From: an uncultured Schaedlerella sp.
GTDB taxonomy: Bacteria > Bacillota > Clostridia > Lachnospirales > Lachnospiraceae
Direction: 5' to 3'
Length of the DNA: 42,295 nucleotides
Assembly: GCA_934435195.1 (NCBI GenBank)
Contig: CAKSAJ010000025.1
Span: forward strand, 1 to 42,295
Position 1 is the stretch's first letter. Each line of letters opens with the position of its first letter. The translations under genes and the position numbers were made by a program. The notes below the pieces were generated by a model. The model was not told where the DNA came from. It made no database searches and was given only the letters and a program-made list of their open reading frames with translations. Shown here piece after piece: positions 18,101 to 25,800 of the stretch.

Positions 18101-19911
18101 GTTATCTCTGCATCGCTAACTTGCAGATAAACATTTTTTCCAATTTCACCAACAAGACCGCCTTGATAATAAGAGTTTCCAATAATTGTAGAATTACTGT
18201 TTATATGATTGATAATCAACGAAGAATTTTTATTATCACTATCACTGATTACTTTTCCGGCTATTGCACCATAGCCCGCTCCTTTACTATCCTTCGTATA
18301 CTCCGATGTTATATTTTTCTTTTCTTGTTCTGTGCCAGATATCTGATAATTGATATCTCCTTGAAGTTCTAAAAGTCCAAAATAACCACCTGCATTTCCT
18401 CCATTGGTTGCGACACCACCATTCATAGTAACTTTAGGTTCTGCGACATCAATCTGAGCCGGTAACGTTTTATTCGCATGACTTTCTCCCCGGACAATAT
18501 AATCTCCGATAAGACCTCCCACAGCAGAATCTGTTTTATCTCCACCAGGAGATACAGTTGGTGTTTCTACAGTAATGGTATTGTTACCAGACAATGTAGA
18601 ATTATCAACTTTCCCTGCAAATCCACCTGCATATTTTCCTTTTATAGTTGGGCTCGTAATCGTAATATTCTGATTTACCTGAATTTGAGCAGTTTCACTC
18701 ATTTCACCGACAATACTTCCTGCACTGCCAGATGAACTGTTTACTGTAAGGTTTAAAGTATTCGCTCCACCTATGTTTGTAAGGTCAAGAATACCACCTG
18801 CCATATTTCCAATCAGACCGCCTGCTGCACCGCTATTTGTATTGATTTCTGTATTCGTTGGAAATACATATCCATCTAATTTAATCGTACCGCTTTCTAA
18901 CGTGTTACAGATAAGTCCGATATTGTTGTTACTTTTTGAACTTCCGGCCTGTACCTTATTATTATCATCTTTTTTATATGATGTAACAACATTTCCTATC
19001 GTAAGGCAAGCTTTTGTTGCTTCTGGTGCTTTCTTCACTGTTCCAAGCAAGCTTCCGTTTCCTGACGTGAATGTAATTGGAATCGTTCGTTCTCTTTCCA
19101 GCAAGTACGTCTCGGCAAACATTGGTTTGGTTCCATCTCCTTCCCACTCAACAGGAAGATTGATGTTTATATTAGCTTGCGAAGAAATTCCCCGGAACAA
19201 GGTTGTATTCGTTTTTATTACTGGTGTCTGTCCTGTAATCGTGCCTTTAAAAGGAAACTCCGCACTTCCCAATCCAAGATAGGTATAATCCTGACTGGCG
19301 CTTGCTTCATTATTTAAATACCCGGATAAATCTGTACCATTCGCTATTTTTGTCGAAAGATTAAGCTCTCCGGTAGTATTGATATGAATCGTTATATTTT
19401 GTATTTCATTTTGAGCACAATGTGAAAGCAAAATCAACTGTTGTGGGGATGTGATTTCTGCGGTTTTAGTAGCATCCGTATAAAAATTTAAGTTATTTAA
19501 AGAAATCGTGTCGGATATTTCCTGTGCTTCTGTTTCCGTCTCTGTTTCCGAAGCTTGCTGACTTGCATCCTCCGCTGCTATTTCGGATGATGGTTCCTGC
19601 TTTGTTGTTTCCTCTTCTTGTGTTTCATTTGTAAGACCTGAATCAGAATTAGACGAAGCTGTATTCTCATCCTTTTCATTTGCATCTAGTGTTGTATTCT
19701 TTTCATCCGCTTTATTTTCCGCATCTGTCTTCTCGGATGAACTTACACTTTCTGCATCTGCGTGAGAAAGTTCGTCTGAGTTTTCTGCCGATATCATATT
19801 CAAAGATGTATTAACATTATTTGCATTGACTTCCGTATAATCCAGCAATATACTTCCTGCAAGAAGATTCACTGCCAGTATACCAGCTATAATTCTTCTG
19901 TATTTCAACAT
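9157..19911 (-). CDS. giant secreted beta-helix-like surface protein, GLUG-type repeats, 3584 aa
   Basis: An ordinary Sec signal peptide (about 1-31, ending EVNA) is followed by a Ser/Thr/Glu/Asp-rich linker to about residue 140, which could span the cell wall. The bulk (about 150-2650) is made of short repeats around GGLIGxxxG/GGFAGxxxG with alternating Thr/Ile/Asn strands. This matches the GLUG/right-handed beta-helix class seen in adhesins. Interior landmarks CGTYGDPYVI, GGCIGCILGGDNIID and NPYVGRVLDGYAFAD recur in the other giant, so the two are colinear paralogues. From about 2750 a different region without these repeats runs to the end (IIYTMARVKPEF). There is no LPxTG, transmembrane tail or cell-wall-binding repeat that I can see. 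AAAGGAG lies 6 nt before the ATG. It is last in TU4 after the A, B and C proteins. The TGA stop lies in GGTGACC, which matches the end of the palindromic element. The probable role is adhesin or fibre-associated scaffold (inference). Confidence 0.85.
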   Translation of the reverse strand: MLKYRRIIAGILAVNLLAGSILLDYTEVNANNVNTSLNMISAENSDELSHADAESVSSSEKTDAENKADEKNTTLDANEKDENTASSNSDSGLTNETQEEETTKQEPSSEIAAEDASQQASETETETEAQEISDTISLNNLNFYTDATKTAEITSPQQLILLSHCAQNEIQNITIHINTTGELNLSTKIANGTDLSGYLNNEASASQDYTYLGLGSAEFPFKGTITGQTPVIKTNTTLFRGISSQANININLPVEWEGDGTKPMFAETYLLERERTIPITFTSGNGSLLGTVKKAPEATKACLTIGNVVTSYKKDDNNKVQAGSSKSNNNIGLICNTLESGTIKLDGYVFPTNTEINTNSGAAGGLIGNMAGGILDLTNIGGANTLNLTVNSSSGSAGSIVGEMSETAQIQVNQNITITSPTIKGKYAGGFAGKVDNSTLSGNNTITVETPTVSPGGDKTDSAVGGLIGDYIVRGESHANKTLPAQIDVAEPKVTMNGGVATNGGNAGGYFGLLELQGDINYQISGTEQEKKNITSEYTKDSKGAGYGAIAGKVISDSDNKNSSLIINHINSNSTIIGNSYYQGGLVGEIGKNVYLQVSDAEITVSKTTAKEKECGFGGVVGHLSSNSILSIAEFVKVTIPEKSNLSAGGGLVGNASSGSILEISGTTDLSGVTYKESEYVGQLVGMQDCALIFAHGDGNGNGWTYIRSSNSVSKINDIGNYGEVIRLKVNTTILDEQGGLDSELLKIDSVSHEIGYGASVNISGNEITINSKEDLALLSIAWNSRGFFSADSNLTDKNWTTLQSKNINFTEDVNLKNTGILGISRDIYDNDAYTGKINGNTHTLTLSIGETYGYKGENIALNGTEGCGKIYSSGSKHTDIGLFSRMSGNVSNLTISGSINAGVSNASVNNGDIWIGSIGSIAARQETNETVISNVQVTTAIVFDANNADKDSKISRIGGLFGSAEKVRLIENTCIQSGITISNAGNGKQTYVGSVAGYMSAGTLECNGVTIGGTIDTNASAYAYVGGLVGFMPPDGSDKDTSTQVNIKALTFDGFSIKASNVQTACGGLLGGVWARSAVTFASDNTATTSLTVKNNTKIEAPKASVGGLAYKASGLWEIRSKGIDIQKLQIHCGKDLGLLVCHGEKSTVKFNKDEKNDKEDGALYLRTTADWDDSYKLAEGLDLQCGNNSVFDEFVAYTAASKDKIANNDENGIVSIATKDRNGVKEENTTCKTYQNRTNFGKSHKINANSRYYYDLDEYTETASTNTNNIIDTPEELMLWSCAVYANSNIKKYFYTFNNQEITDINNISNPTISGTLDMEKYSYYPIHLNTEVEITGVTNTTNTTITFYNEQIEQAEKDNKSTQATTQSQHYMMHCGLFLDHSVNETATSITLSNVTFAGSIGKVNSNASGVLFSGTVQGSESNGRQYTAKMNLNNIVLSGLKITAYRNSSYAPLLINQIGSYTKTEIKSLSTSGYTEGTAVASSLIGNAGSENGHQINMGFSEIKLPDTTVNNKGIFTHATLLESYKYAANDTSVATYNFYKSGDWEGTTYNHQVTYGKEISHSTEYKDLQKWYYDIATYNKDEGLVKTGTHSTDFSTWLPYVYVSYDSYNENNHSHEIKVNQRVFDIAEGCGTYGDPYVIKNAGEMEIISEYMRTNLPRTDWKITITKEQNAYCTNHSKDITFRYNGVQWVEVEKKTTEGTENWVDKEKGQTRSNSFMQRYIANAYYDLQGTNKQITLNDFKGFGTTDNPFRGVLVSTNGATLILTGANTGNGLIAYSYGSVVKNLTIRYKDEKKTLVYQKGTSVFYPASCFGGAIGCILGGDNIIDGVNVTLADGWLTLSGANKHLLQVGGYVGSVCGGGVLFRNMQDAPGLTDAMISDRSGSVAETATSSLYVNPYVGRVLDGYAFADTAGKSLDNTDKNYQIQKLNSSETTDTKHITASGKTIEIKDAEGLLILSAIVNSGAASSGSSNAYRNITEGVLQEGYAFGNGEYGKVRNAAYDGIGTNPQSNDFDTAVKDDQTAPSDSNTPVLITKYADKDLFNMAVLNATTGGATLTFPNNGTLDMSVYKSSYQGISARYVSNAVTSKNKDTGKTETKAAGIVPLIQGVSGNGTEIIFDMNVKEYADDDFHAASVGGVFNLFAPVSGTCNVTKLTFTGKTGTDPKTGVQLQYYTSNGVVTDRNPNWGYQANIGVGSFAGSSAGTLAQYDGRKWYIASVQFKNVIFRDMKISSPNSAGGLIGNAGVRAPDGRGETTAVDIAILIQPNAGGRGEGTLYISNTFENCSFSNLKVEGQKAAGGFCGHIDGKVPNQNNLNVTTQNIIVGKDSTISATLEGSCAGGLFGYVKRGVAINNDESGTYTAIWENVNVEAKGYSGGLIGWLNADHSSPTYNIKNVQISGSVQSKESNQAGGGLIGQVSGGSTITITGCTVNASNIEASSAAGGIVGYLLTPATITGCTVSGSNSNNSKIEGNKYASGIVGFLEVKGQVAIRNNKVEKLSLISNATGWSSGGFIGDVSGNKSSEIFIFDSEVTDCLITGNRAGGFAGTLRGCVKGSNLLLNNTQITASSDKSGGLLIGLTGDANLQPMTIAGVSIQNTTARGNNRNISKLYGTLNETANTNVKNKSYFSFADYNGTANNTTQSLLDANPVFPYVVTSPTSQLSVYDDANANVSKALYGDSATWTTDADGKFTLNAQTIYQDAKNTQSSTTEGKYTYQKTGVEQFQFTKNISTYNKENPTKTVSKDFPVLVVSDNVSQTITDYLDIVTNGGYTRANNISDDSNIPHVYTSVETYTYTDGKFVPATNEDPALEVKKNASGRISEFAATTEYDNTKSRFTLLTVTFIEKDERGDESGAEHKYNVQVPIIVRRMLEIGFTATLSSGTNYWATNYDLIEDDAHLLESTGNAFSAYLTYTYNSDDKGLYSEYGWNSYINAGGNVSQALDKSIDFQVSKGSSLPAGTQLSLIDCQDNSKVYYYTMDSNTGNTIPLTAFKDSSGKTFQAVSIGELMGVTATQDNNGSFIKVDAEGVPDGVTKEEGKTYSAPTVKIKTANGYEYYRKIETDESGTLYAVTVDESKLKNGVGSISTVHENYYLVITVADIKSGTNINGSVQTMITSNGIPFHLNYRTRRGKVQDTHSNTASTYQISHGYKQELTESKAVTGVIKKVTATDSSMTVDVIDKITIPSGQAFNDQDGLYQKFSGSLIKTLKQENSQSTSAEVFPNGTTGTAAFYVYVMDGPSKKYYTYANGEWTEAGSEETKALEYEWTAVNGLMDLPLSTNGTIDSSVNLQQIRDIVKNKQKEFYVEVKMNAKLPANGLDVIPESQLDNAVPTNYTKLTYTSQLATTRKSLSYSTARKLLQNTKISYYRDKAAGVQLTYEADEIGQLGINLLDLQNSYLDAAKENTIIDTTARYDMSTIKDLSSILASSSGIQFSIQLQSKNTTQDTEKGYADALKLNDYMKVAVKSENAGTVQLTNDKKAYVQLTDDEKAYTWTVPKSSYWDANNKIIEASSIFDGDIMTQAIQLKINIKNVDHLYSNYKVILSVKIIGQDGNVVENTTAADNIIYTMARVKPEFQDKQNTR
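9433..9492 (-). repeat. 30-bp tandem duplication near the 3' end of the giant gene
   Basis: Two 30-bp units (9433-9462 and 9463-9492) differ at only a few bases. They encode VQLTNDKKAY followed by VQLTDDEKAY close to the C-terminus. The unit keeps the reading frame and is most simply a replication-slippage product. Confidence 0.85.
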
Positions 19912-19947
19912 CGTTACTCCTTTTAAGCTATCTTATCTAAGGTATGA

Positions 19948-20898
19948 TCACTGTGCTTTTTGTGTTGCTGTAAATTGAATCATCTGTTCCATATCAGACC
20001 AGTTCTCTGGTATTTGGGACTTATCCTTTATATAAAACGATACCAAAAAGTCCCCGGTTCCATTTGATTGATTCATTGTAAATTCCAATTCGCCTTTTGC
20101 TAAATCCTTACTCGTAACAAGCTTCTGCGTTTCGAGTTTTTCTACAAAAAACTTATCAATCTCCACTACATCCGGATTCCATGTCAGCACTGCATCCGCT
20201 GCTCCGCTTGAAATTGATATTCCATAATTAAAGCCATCATATTGATCTGGTGTTCCTTCCGCTTTATCTAAAAATATTCCCTCTGCCCTGAAAGTAACTT
20301 TTGATGCAGTTGTACACGGAACTAATGTTGCCGCCAGAAATTGATTGTTTGTAAGTGCAGCCTTATCCGGTATGGCAGTGGCCGTAATTTGCAATGTATC
20401 GATTTCATTTCCCGGAAATGTAACAGTAAATACATCTTCGTTCGCTGTACGTCCAATCAATGTTTTCCGAATCTCATATACATTATTGACAGGTGTAATT
20501 GGAGTTGTGTCACTTTCCACTTTATATCCTTTACCTGCACCATTTTTAAATTCTATCCTCATTGTATAGGTAATATCTTTCTGGCTTACGAGGCTTGTGT
20601 TTCCATTTGCATAATTGTATACATGTATATCAAATGAAACCGATTCCTTTTTCTTCTCGTCCGTACCATATACAATATTTTTTGCAACATACGCATTTCC
20701 CGATGTTCCTGTCGTATAAAGCTGCAAATAATTTGATGTAAAACTGACTATCTCTGTATCTCTGTTTCGTGCTGTTCCTCTTTGATAGGCTTGTCTGGTG
20801 TATGCAGCATAAGTTGCAATTACTAACAAAAGCACACCGACTAAACTGATTCCCACCACAGCGGTTCTTTTTTTATTAGGTTTCTCTGATAGATTCAT
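19948..20898 (-). CDS. class C SipW-type anchored protein (TU4), 316 aa
   Basis: A basic start and membrane segment end IATYAAYTR. The usual AWF after the cleavage-site Ala is replaced by AAY, closer to TasA itself (WAAFND); cleavage is predicted after Ala31. The C-terminal half shares VLTWNPDVVEIDKFFVE and a final NWSDMEQMIQFTA with the class C protein at 33178-34104 (VLSWDSSKVEIDKWFLE, EDWNTIKEYIHFT). The frame extends upstream into the previous gene. I chose the ATG at 20898 because AAGGA lies 7 nt before it, although the ATG at 20913 is possible. It precedes the giant gene by 36 bp. A strand-exchange subunit or adaptor between membrane and giant is inferred. Confidence 0.75.
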   Translation of the reverse strand: MNLSEKPNKKRTAVVGISLVGVLLLVIATYAAYTRQAYQRGTARNRDTEIVSFTSNYLQLYTTGTSGNAYVAKNIVYGTDEKKKESVSFDIHVYNYANGNTSLVSQKDITYTMRIEFKNGAGKGYKVESDTTPITPVNNVYEIRKTLIGRTANEDVFTVTFPGNEIDTLQITATAIPDKAALTNNQFLAATLVPCTTASKVTFRAEGIFLDKAEGTPDQYDGFNYGISISSGAADAVLTWNPDVVEIDKFFVEKLETQKLVTSKDLAKGELEFTMNQSNGTGDFLVSFYIKDKSQIPENWSDMEQMIQFTATQKAQ

Positions 20899-20915
20899 CT
20901 TGTATTCCTTCATTA

Positions 20916-21632
20916 TTATTCTGCAATCTTTGCCAATATGTAAAATATATCTGTTTCTTTTGTTGTCTCTGTCCAACTAACTTCACAGACATAATATGTT
21001 CTATACGTTTTTCCATTTTTTATCGGATTTGTTTTGTTCGTATCCAGCGGCTGACTTGCAAGCCAATATACAGGTTCTGCATGTATCTGAACCTGGTCAT
21101 TATCTCCATAATTTTTATTATGGTAGGTATCATTATCATCCGCATATTTGTAATCAGGTCTCGTCTTATCTGGATTAAGATTAAGATAACTGCCAGCTAT
21201 TGCTGTCCTGTCGTACTTATATGTATGTCCTTCGTCTGTTACAGTTTCTGTTCCATCATCTGAAACTTTATAAATGTTAAATGTAAGTCCTTTTAAATTT
21301 GTCGTGTGCGCGATTTCTAACCAGTGCTTAGCTGCACTTGTCTGAACACAGAATACCCTCTTCACAGTAACCTGATCTCCTGTTTTTTCACCCTCCGTAT
21401 AATTCAAATCAATGGAGCTCATCTCCGCTCCATCCGGACCTAAAATTGAAATATCGGATGGTTCTTTTATCGCTAATAATGTGCCCATATCCGACTGATA
21501 ATAGAACCACGCACCAACTAACGCTGCAAATAAAATCAATACCAGGATTGTAGAAAACAATGTGTATCGAAATTTCTTTTTTTTCGCAGTTAAATTGTCT
21601 TTATCTTGCTTTTCTTTCGAATCATTACTCAT
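20916..21632 (-). CDS. class B SipW-type anchored protein (TU4), 238 aa
   Basis: The first 22 residues are highly charged (KKKKF). A membrane segment (about 24-40) ends in VGAWFYY, with predicted SipW cleavage after Ala41. The mature part begins TLLAIKEPSDISI and contains RVFCVQTS and EPVYWLAS. Its class B paralogue at 34125-34916 has TLTWIKTPIRLEI, YVFCVYGE and EPLYWLAS at matching places, and both end in a TDIFYI/TDMVYL segment. AAGGA lies 7 nt before the ATG. The gene begins 27 bp after class A and ends just before class C. I do not recognise a named family beyond the SipW-type leader. It is probably an extracellular subunit of the TU4 assembly. Confidence 0.75.
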   Translation of the reverse strand: MSNDSKEKQDKDNLTAKKKKFRYTLFSTILVLILFAALVGAWFYYQSDMGTLLAIKEPSDISILGPDGAEMSSIDLNYTEGEKTGDQVTVKRVFCVQTSAAKHWLEIAHTTNLKGLTFNIYKVSDDGTETVTDEGHTYKYDRTAIAGSYLNLNPDKTRPDYKYADDNDTYHNKNYGDNDQVQIHAEPVYWLASQPLDTNKTNPIKNGKTYRTYYVCEVSWTETTKETDIFYILAKIAE

Positions 21633-21659
21633 TCTTCTAATTCCTTATTCTACTTTTAC

Positions 21660-22694
21660 TTAATTTGCTTTTATTCCAACATAAATGCACTTTGCATTCG
21701 TACCAATATACTCATCTGCCTTATTGTAGTAGTTACTGCACTGTTCCAGCGTATCTTGTGCCATGTCCTTATTGATAGGAGATGTAACCTGAACCGTACC
21801 GGATTCATCATAAAACAATTCGTTTTGGCTCTGTTCTACTGTTCTTTGACTATTGATAAATGTATTGATTCTGGCATATGTCTGATTTGCCGCATCCGTG
21901 AACAAGTCTCCCTGCGTACTTTTCTGCGTATATACATAATTTCGAAAATACTGCGGCCAAATCCAATATATTGTCACTTTGTATGGAACATTTTGTTTGA
22001 ATGAACCATCCTCCGGTGCTTCTATCACGAAAGACTCATCCGCCTTCAGCCATTTTTGATATCCGTGTACATCGTTCAACTGTTGGAAGAAAAGAATATG
22101 TCCCTGAATCAGATTCTGCAATATCGTATCCTCGGACTTCACGGCCCTTTTATCTGCATTTTCTTCGGTTGTATACACGTATCCATTTATATCAAATGAA
22201 ACCGTAACAGACTTTACATCGTCTTTTTTAGGGATTATGTAAAACTCCAGTTTCCCATTCGCCCCCGGCAAAATACTCTCCTGCGAATCCAGATACCAGG
22301 CAAGACTTCCTGTGCCGACATGATATGTTTGTTGCTTCTGCACTTCCGTTCCGTTCTCTATATAAGAAGCATATGTTCTTTCGGTCCCAGCACTGAGAAT
22401 ACTTTTTTTACTTTCATCTTTCAAATAAGAATCTTCTGCCGTCTGACGTTCCCCGACACTTGCAAGTTCAAACAGACGGTCATCCTGTGCCGATACACTT
22501 GTCCCTGTTAATGTCACCTTACTGTTCGACATAAACCACGCGATACCAAGTGCAATCACTGCAATCAATGCCACAAATGCAAATGCAAAACTTTGCTTTA
22601 GCTTTCTTTTGTTTACCGCAATCTCTTCCAGCAATTCATCGCTTGTTTTTTCCTTTATGGAATTGTCCTGCTTTCTTTGATTTCGCGTAGACAA
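21660..22694 (-). CDS. class A SipW-type anchored protein (TU4), 344 aa
   Basis: The frame is open to 22835 but would then translate the palindrome and cross the promoter. AAGGAGGAG lies 7 nt before a TTG at 22694, which sets the start. A charged cytosolic tail (1-33) and membrane segment end ALGIAWFMSN, with predicted cleavage after Ala52. The mature part has TGTSVSA, GHILFFQQ, VTIYWIWPQYF and, close to the C-terminus, YYNKADEYIGTNAKC. All four occur in the class A protein of TU3 at 34955-36082 (TGATVSA, GHILFFLE, LYWCWPQNF, YYNQADQYIGSHANC). It is first in TU4. Paralogy and the leader are clear; the role as a fibre or base subunit is inferred. Confidence 0.8.
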   Translation of the reverse strand: MSTRNQRKQDNSIKEKTSDELLEEIAVNKRKLKQSFAFAFVALIAVIALGIAWFMSNSKVTLTGTSVSAQDDRLFELASVGERQTAEDSYLKDESKKSILSAGTERTYASYIENGTEVQKQQTYHVGTGSLAWYLDSQESILPGANGKLEFYIIPKKDDVKSVTVSFDINGYVYTTEENADKRAVKSEDTILQNLIQGHILFFQQLNDVHGYQKWLKADESFVIEAPEDGSFKQNVPYKVTIYWIWPQYFRNYVYTQKSTQGDLFTDAANQTYARINTFINSQRTVEQSQNELFYDESGTVQVTSPINKDMAQDTLEQCSNYYNKADEYIGTNAKCIYVGIKAN

Positions 22695-22700
22695 TGCTGC

Positions 22701-22709
22701 TCCTCCTTG
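22701..22709 (-). promoter_or_regulatory. ribosome binding site deciding a TTG start
   Basis: The minus strand reads AAGGAGGAG about 6-7 nt before TTG at 22694. The only nearby ATG (22718) lies upstream of this site and has no purine-rich site of its own. The TTG is therefore preferred, and the encoded N-terminus (MSTRNQRKQ) then lines up with the class A paralogue (MSRDKRTIK). Confidence 0.75.
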
Positions 22710-22729
22710 TAAAATCATATAGATATTCA

Positions 22730-22744
22730 GTGTTATAATAACAC
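22730..22744. promoter_or_regulatory. 15-bp palindrome over the TU4 -10 box, candidate operator
   Basis: GTGTTATAATAACAC is a perfect inverted repeat with a single central base. It covers the TATTAT -10 box, so a bound repressor would block RNA polymerase. No regulator gene is in the window. The palindromes near the TU2 and TU3 promoters have different sequences, so this is not an obvious shared regulon site. Confidence 0.4.
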
Positions 22745-22763
22745 AATTCTCTGGGGGATTCAA
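22735..22763 (-). promoter_or_regulatory. promoter of TU4
   Basis: The -35 box TTGAAT (22758-22763), a 17-bp spacer and -10 box TATTAT (22735-22740) are read on the minus strand. Transcription would start near 22728, about 34 nt before the TTG start codon. The -35 lies 11 bp from the outer arm of the palindrome at 22774. Confidence 0.7.
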
Positions 22764-22773
22764 CTGGGGAGAT

Positions 22774-22870
22774 GAGACCAACGGGTTGACCAACGGGGAC
22801 GGGGTTAGTGGCTCTCGCGCAAGCGCAAGAGCCACTAACCCCGTCCCCGTTGGTCAACCCCATTGGTCTC
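22774..22870. repeat. REP-like palindrome, GACCAA family (copy 2), with duplicated outer arms
   Basis: Arms of 47 and 48 bp (22774-22820 and 22823-22870) pair with a few mismatches and one indel around a 2-nt centre. The inner part carries GACCAACGGGGACGGGGTT and AGTGGCT. Outside it on the left is another GACCAACGGG. On the right the motif TTGGTC occurs three times, so the element end has been multiplied. It separates the 3432-aa gene from the TU4 promoter. The stop codon of that gene (22876-22878) lies in the outermost TTGGTCACC copy. Confidence 0.88.
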
Positions 22871-22875
22871 GTTGG

Positions 22876-25800
22876 TCACCCTACAATTTTCAAATAAACT
22901 TTTGCATTGGTATAAATCAGGTAATCTGAAGGAGTTCCTATCAGTAGATTATCTAACTTCTGATTTTTTAATGTTGCAGATAAAGTTACTTTATAATTCG
23001 CGTACTGTCCGCCCTTTATAACCTCAAGCTCTTCACCTGTTTTTACTTTGTATTTTATGTTTACTAACAGTGGTGTGTCCAGAATCTTGCTCACCTGATC
23101 TTGTGTAAGCCGAATTCTAAATTTATACACCGTATTATTTTCTTGAAGACCGAGTCCTTCGGAAGTAACATCTACGTTTAGCTTTGTACCTGCTGATTCA
23201 ATTTCAAACTCTGATAAATACTTTTCTATCGCAACGTTCTGATAACTTGTTCCATTCCCACTATCTGTCTTCTTTGCAAGTGTCAGCTCGCCTTCTAAAT
23301 AGTAAGGATAAGTGCTATTTGACTCATCTGTTAGATTAAAATTTGAAAAGTCTGTGACATCAAGTAACGCTCTTGATGAAATTTCCATTGCGGCATCGTT
23401 ATTTTCACGACCATTGATACCAAGCTGGCTTGTATTTCCATCTGGGCTTGTGTTTCCATCTGTGCTTGTAATGTTATAGGAATCGTAACTTAATTTTGCC
23501 TGCGCTTCTTTGAGCTGATAATACAGCTTTTCTTCCGAAGCGGATGCTGAAATGCTACTGCTTCCAAGACTATCCTGTTGGTAAGCCATCACCGCATCTA
23601 CTTTGAATTTCACACCGCTATTTTCGCTGCCACTCGTACGCAAAGGAAATTGTTGGTTCATTTCTGTTGAATTGTAACTAAAACTCATTTCCGCAGTAAT
23701 CGTTGCTCCTGTGTACCATGCACCCGGTGCCTTTATTGTGATAATGTATCCATTCTCACCAAACTGTGTTACAAAGCCGTTTTCTGTTCCTGATAAATCG
23801 GTTAACTGTTTTAGTTCATGTGTTTCTGTTCCATCCGCATTTTTCTTTTCCAGTTTTAATGTTGGAATAGATGCTGCTCCTTTCATATCTACAGGCTTTC
23901 CGTCCTGGTCAACTGTCTGAAGCGAATATTGATAATAAATGGACCGCCCATTTACATAGCTTCCGAATTCATTTTCATTCGCGGCAGCGCTTACCTCCGA
24001 TGAAACGGTAACCTTGATGCTGTCATTGCTTCCAGACACCATTTCCGGACTTTGTGTTGGACTTTTAAATGTGACATTATCTAGTTTGTAAAAATCTCCT
24101 AAGAGATAAACGACACTGAAATCACCGGTTACTTTTGTTGGAATCTGCTGATTGCTATAGGATTGGTTCAGCTCCAGTTTTGTATTTAGCATAGGTGTTG
24201 TCTGATTACCTTCTGTACAATTCATAACCAGATAATATTCCTCTGTAACAGGGAGAATATCATTTAAGCCACTTGTCGTATTTAATATTACGTTATAATA
24301 TTGGGTATCTTTCGCATCCGCATCTGATTTTGCTGCGTAATAAATAAATTTGTTTTCTGTATTATCCCAGATACGAAGCACCGCACTTGAGTCCGTTGCC
24401 TCTACTATTTTAAATCCACCTGTCGCAGATTTTGTTGCTTTCAGTGGAAGTAAATCACAAATATACGGAGACTTACCTTGTTTTGCCATTTCTGCCAGAT
24501 TCAACGTATCATCTGATAAAGCTCCGGTTGTACTTAATTCTTGCAACGTACTTTGATGATAAGACGTCTGCGTTCCCTGTGTGTTCATATCCACTAATGT
24601 TAAGTGAATCTTACTTCTGTCAAATGTTTCAGGTGTTCCAAGCTTAACTGTCTTGTCAAAATTCCAAAGTAAAGAATCGCCATTTTCCAACATGGACTGC
24701 CATTCTGAAACCATCCATTTATAAGTATAGGAAATATGTGCTGTATAATTTTCTCCGAAACTATTTAATGTAGCATTTCCATCTTTTGCCGAATCATATC
24801 CTGCTGCACCATTTACCACCTTTACAGAACATTCCACATCCATCAATTTCTTAACCAGAACCGGTATATACAGATGATAAACGTCTGTAGGAGTCTCGGC
24901 ATTAATAGGATAAGAATAGCTGACATCCAAAATTGTAATCTGCTGTTTGTTGTTATCATATTTTCCACGATTGATAGATACCCCATCTGTAGCGTTCCAA
25001 GACATTGTCTGATTCTCTGCCGAAACTAAATTCCATGCATTGTTCTCATATTTGTAGGTCTGCGGTTCAATCGAAACATAATATCGTTTTGATTGTTCTT
25101 GCTTTGTGTTCGTCAGCATGCTGATATAGTTATTCACGATACTGTTAAGTTCACTCTTTGTCGTCGCATTGAGAACCAGAATTGGAAAATCGACGCTTTT
25201 ATATGACGTATCTTCTTTTTGATAATTTGAAAGACGACTCGAATAATCTCCATTCGTGCCAAATTTCTTTACAATCTCATCCAGCGGACGGCTCTGATCT
25301 CCGCCATAATAACCTTTCATCAAAGATGGATTTGTCATAATGTCTGAAATGATTCTGTCGCGAACTGCAGTTCCATCTACTTTGGTTGCTCCATCTCCGG
25401 TTAATGAAGTCCCTCCTGCTGTAACTATTGCATCCGGTTTTGTATTCACTGTGCTGCTAGTAGTTGACTGTCCTGTGTAATCGGCATAAATAACATAACT
25501 GCTTTCATTTTTTCCAGTGCCAATATTGTTCACTGCGGAATAATCCCCTTGACGGGAAGCAGAAACAATATTAACTGTATTATTATTTGCATTCCCTACC
25601 CAGATACCACAAGGTGTTCCTGATTTTAGCGTATCATTTGCAGTAAGACTGCTGTATGTAGCATATGTACTATCATTTAACTGTAATCCGATGCTATCAG
25701 CTGACAAGCTGCTCATTGCGTCACTGCTAACAGATGTTGAGATGTCATTATCCTTTACCGCATAACCAATCACATTGTCCTTACTCAACAGATTGAATCC

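Noticed and set aside
22695..22835. N-terminal extension of the TU4 class A protein
   Set aside because: It would translate the palindrome and cross the promoter. The strong ribosome site before TTG at 22694 and alignment with the TU3 paralogue favour the shorter protein.
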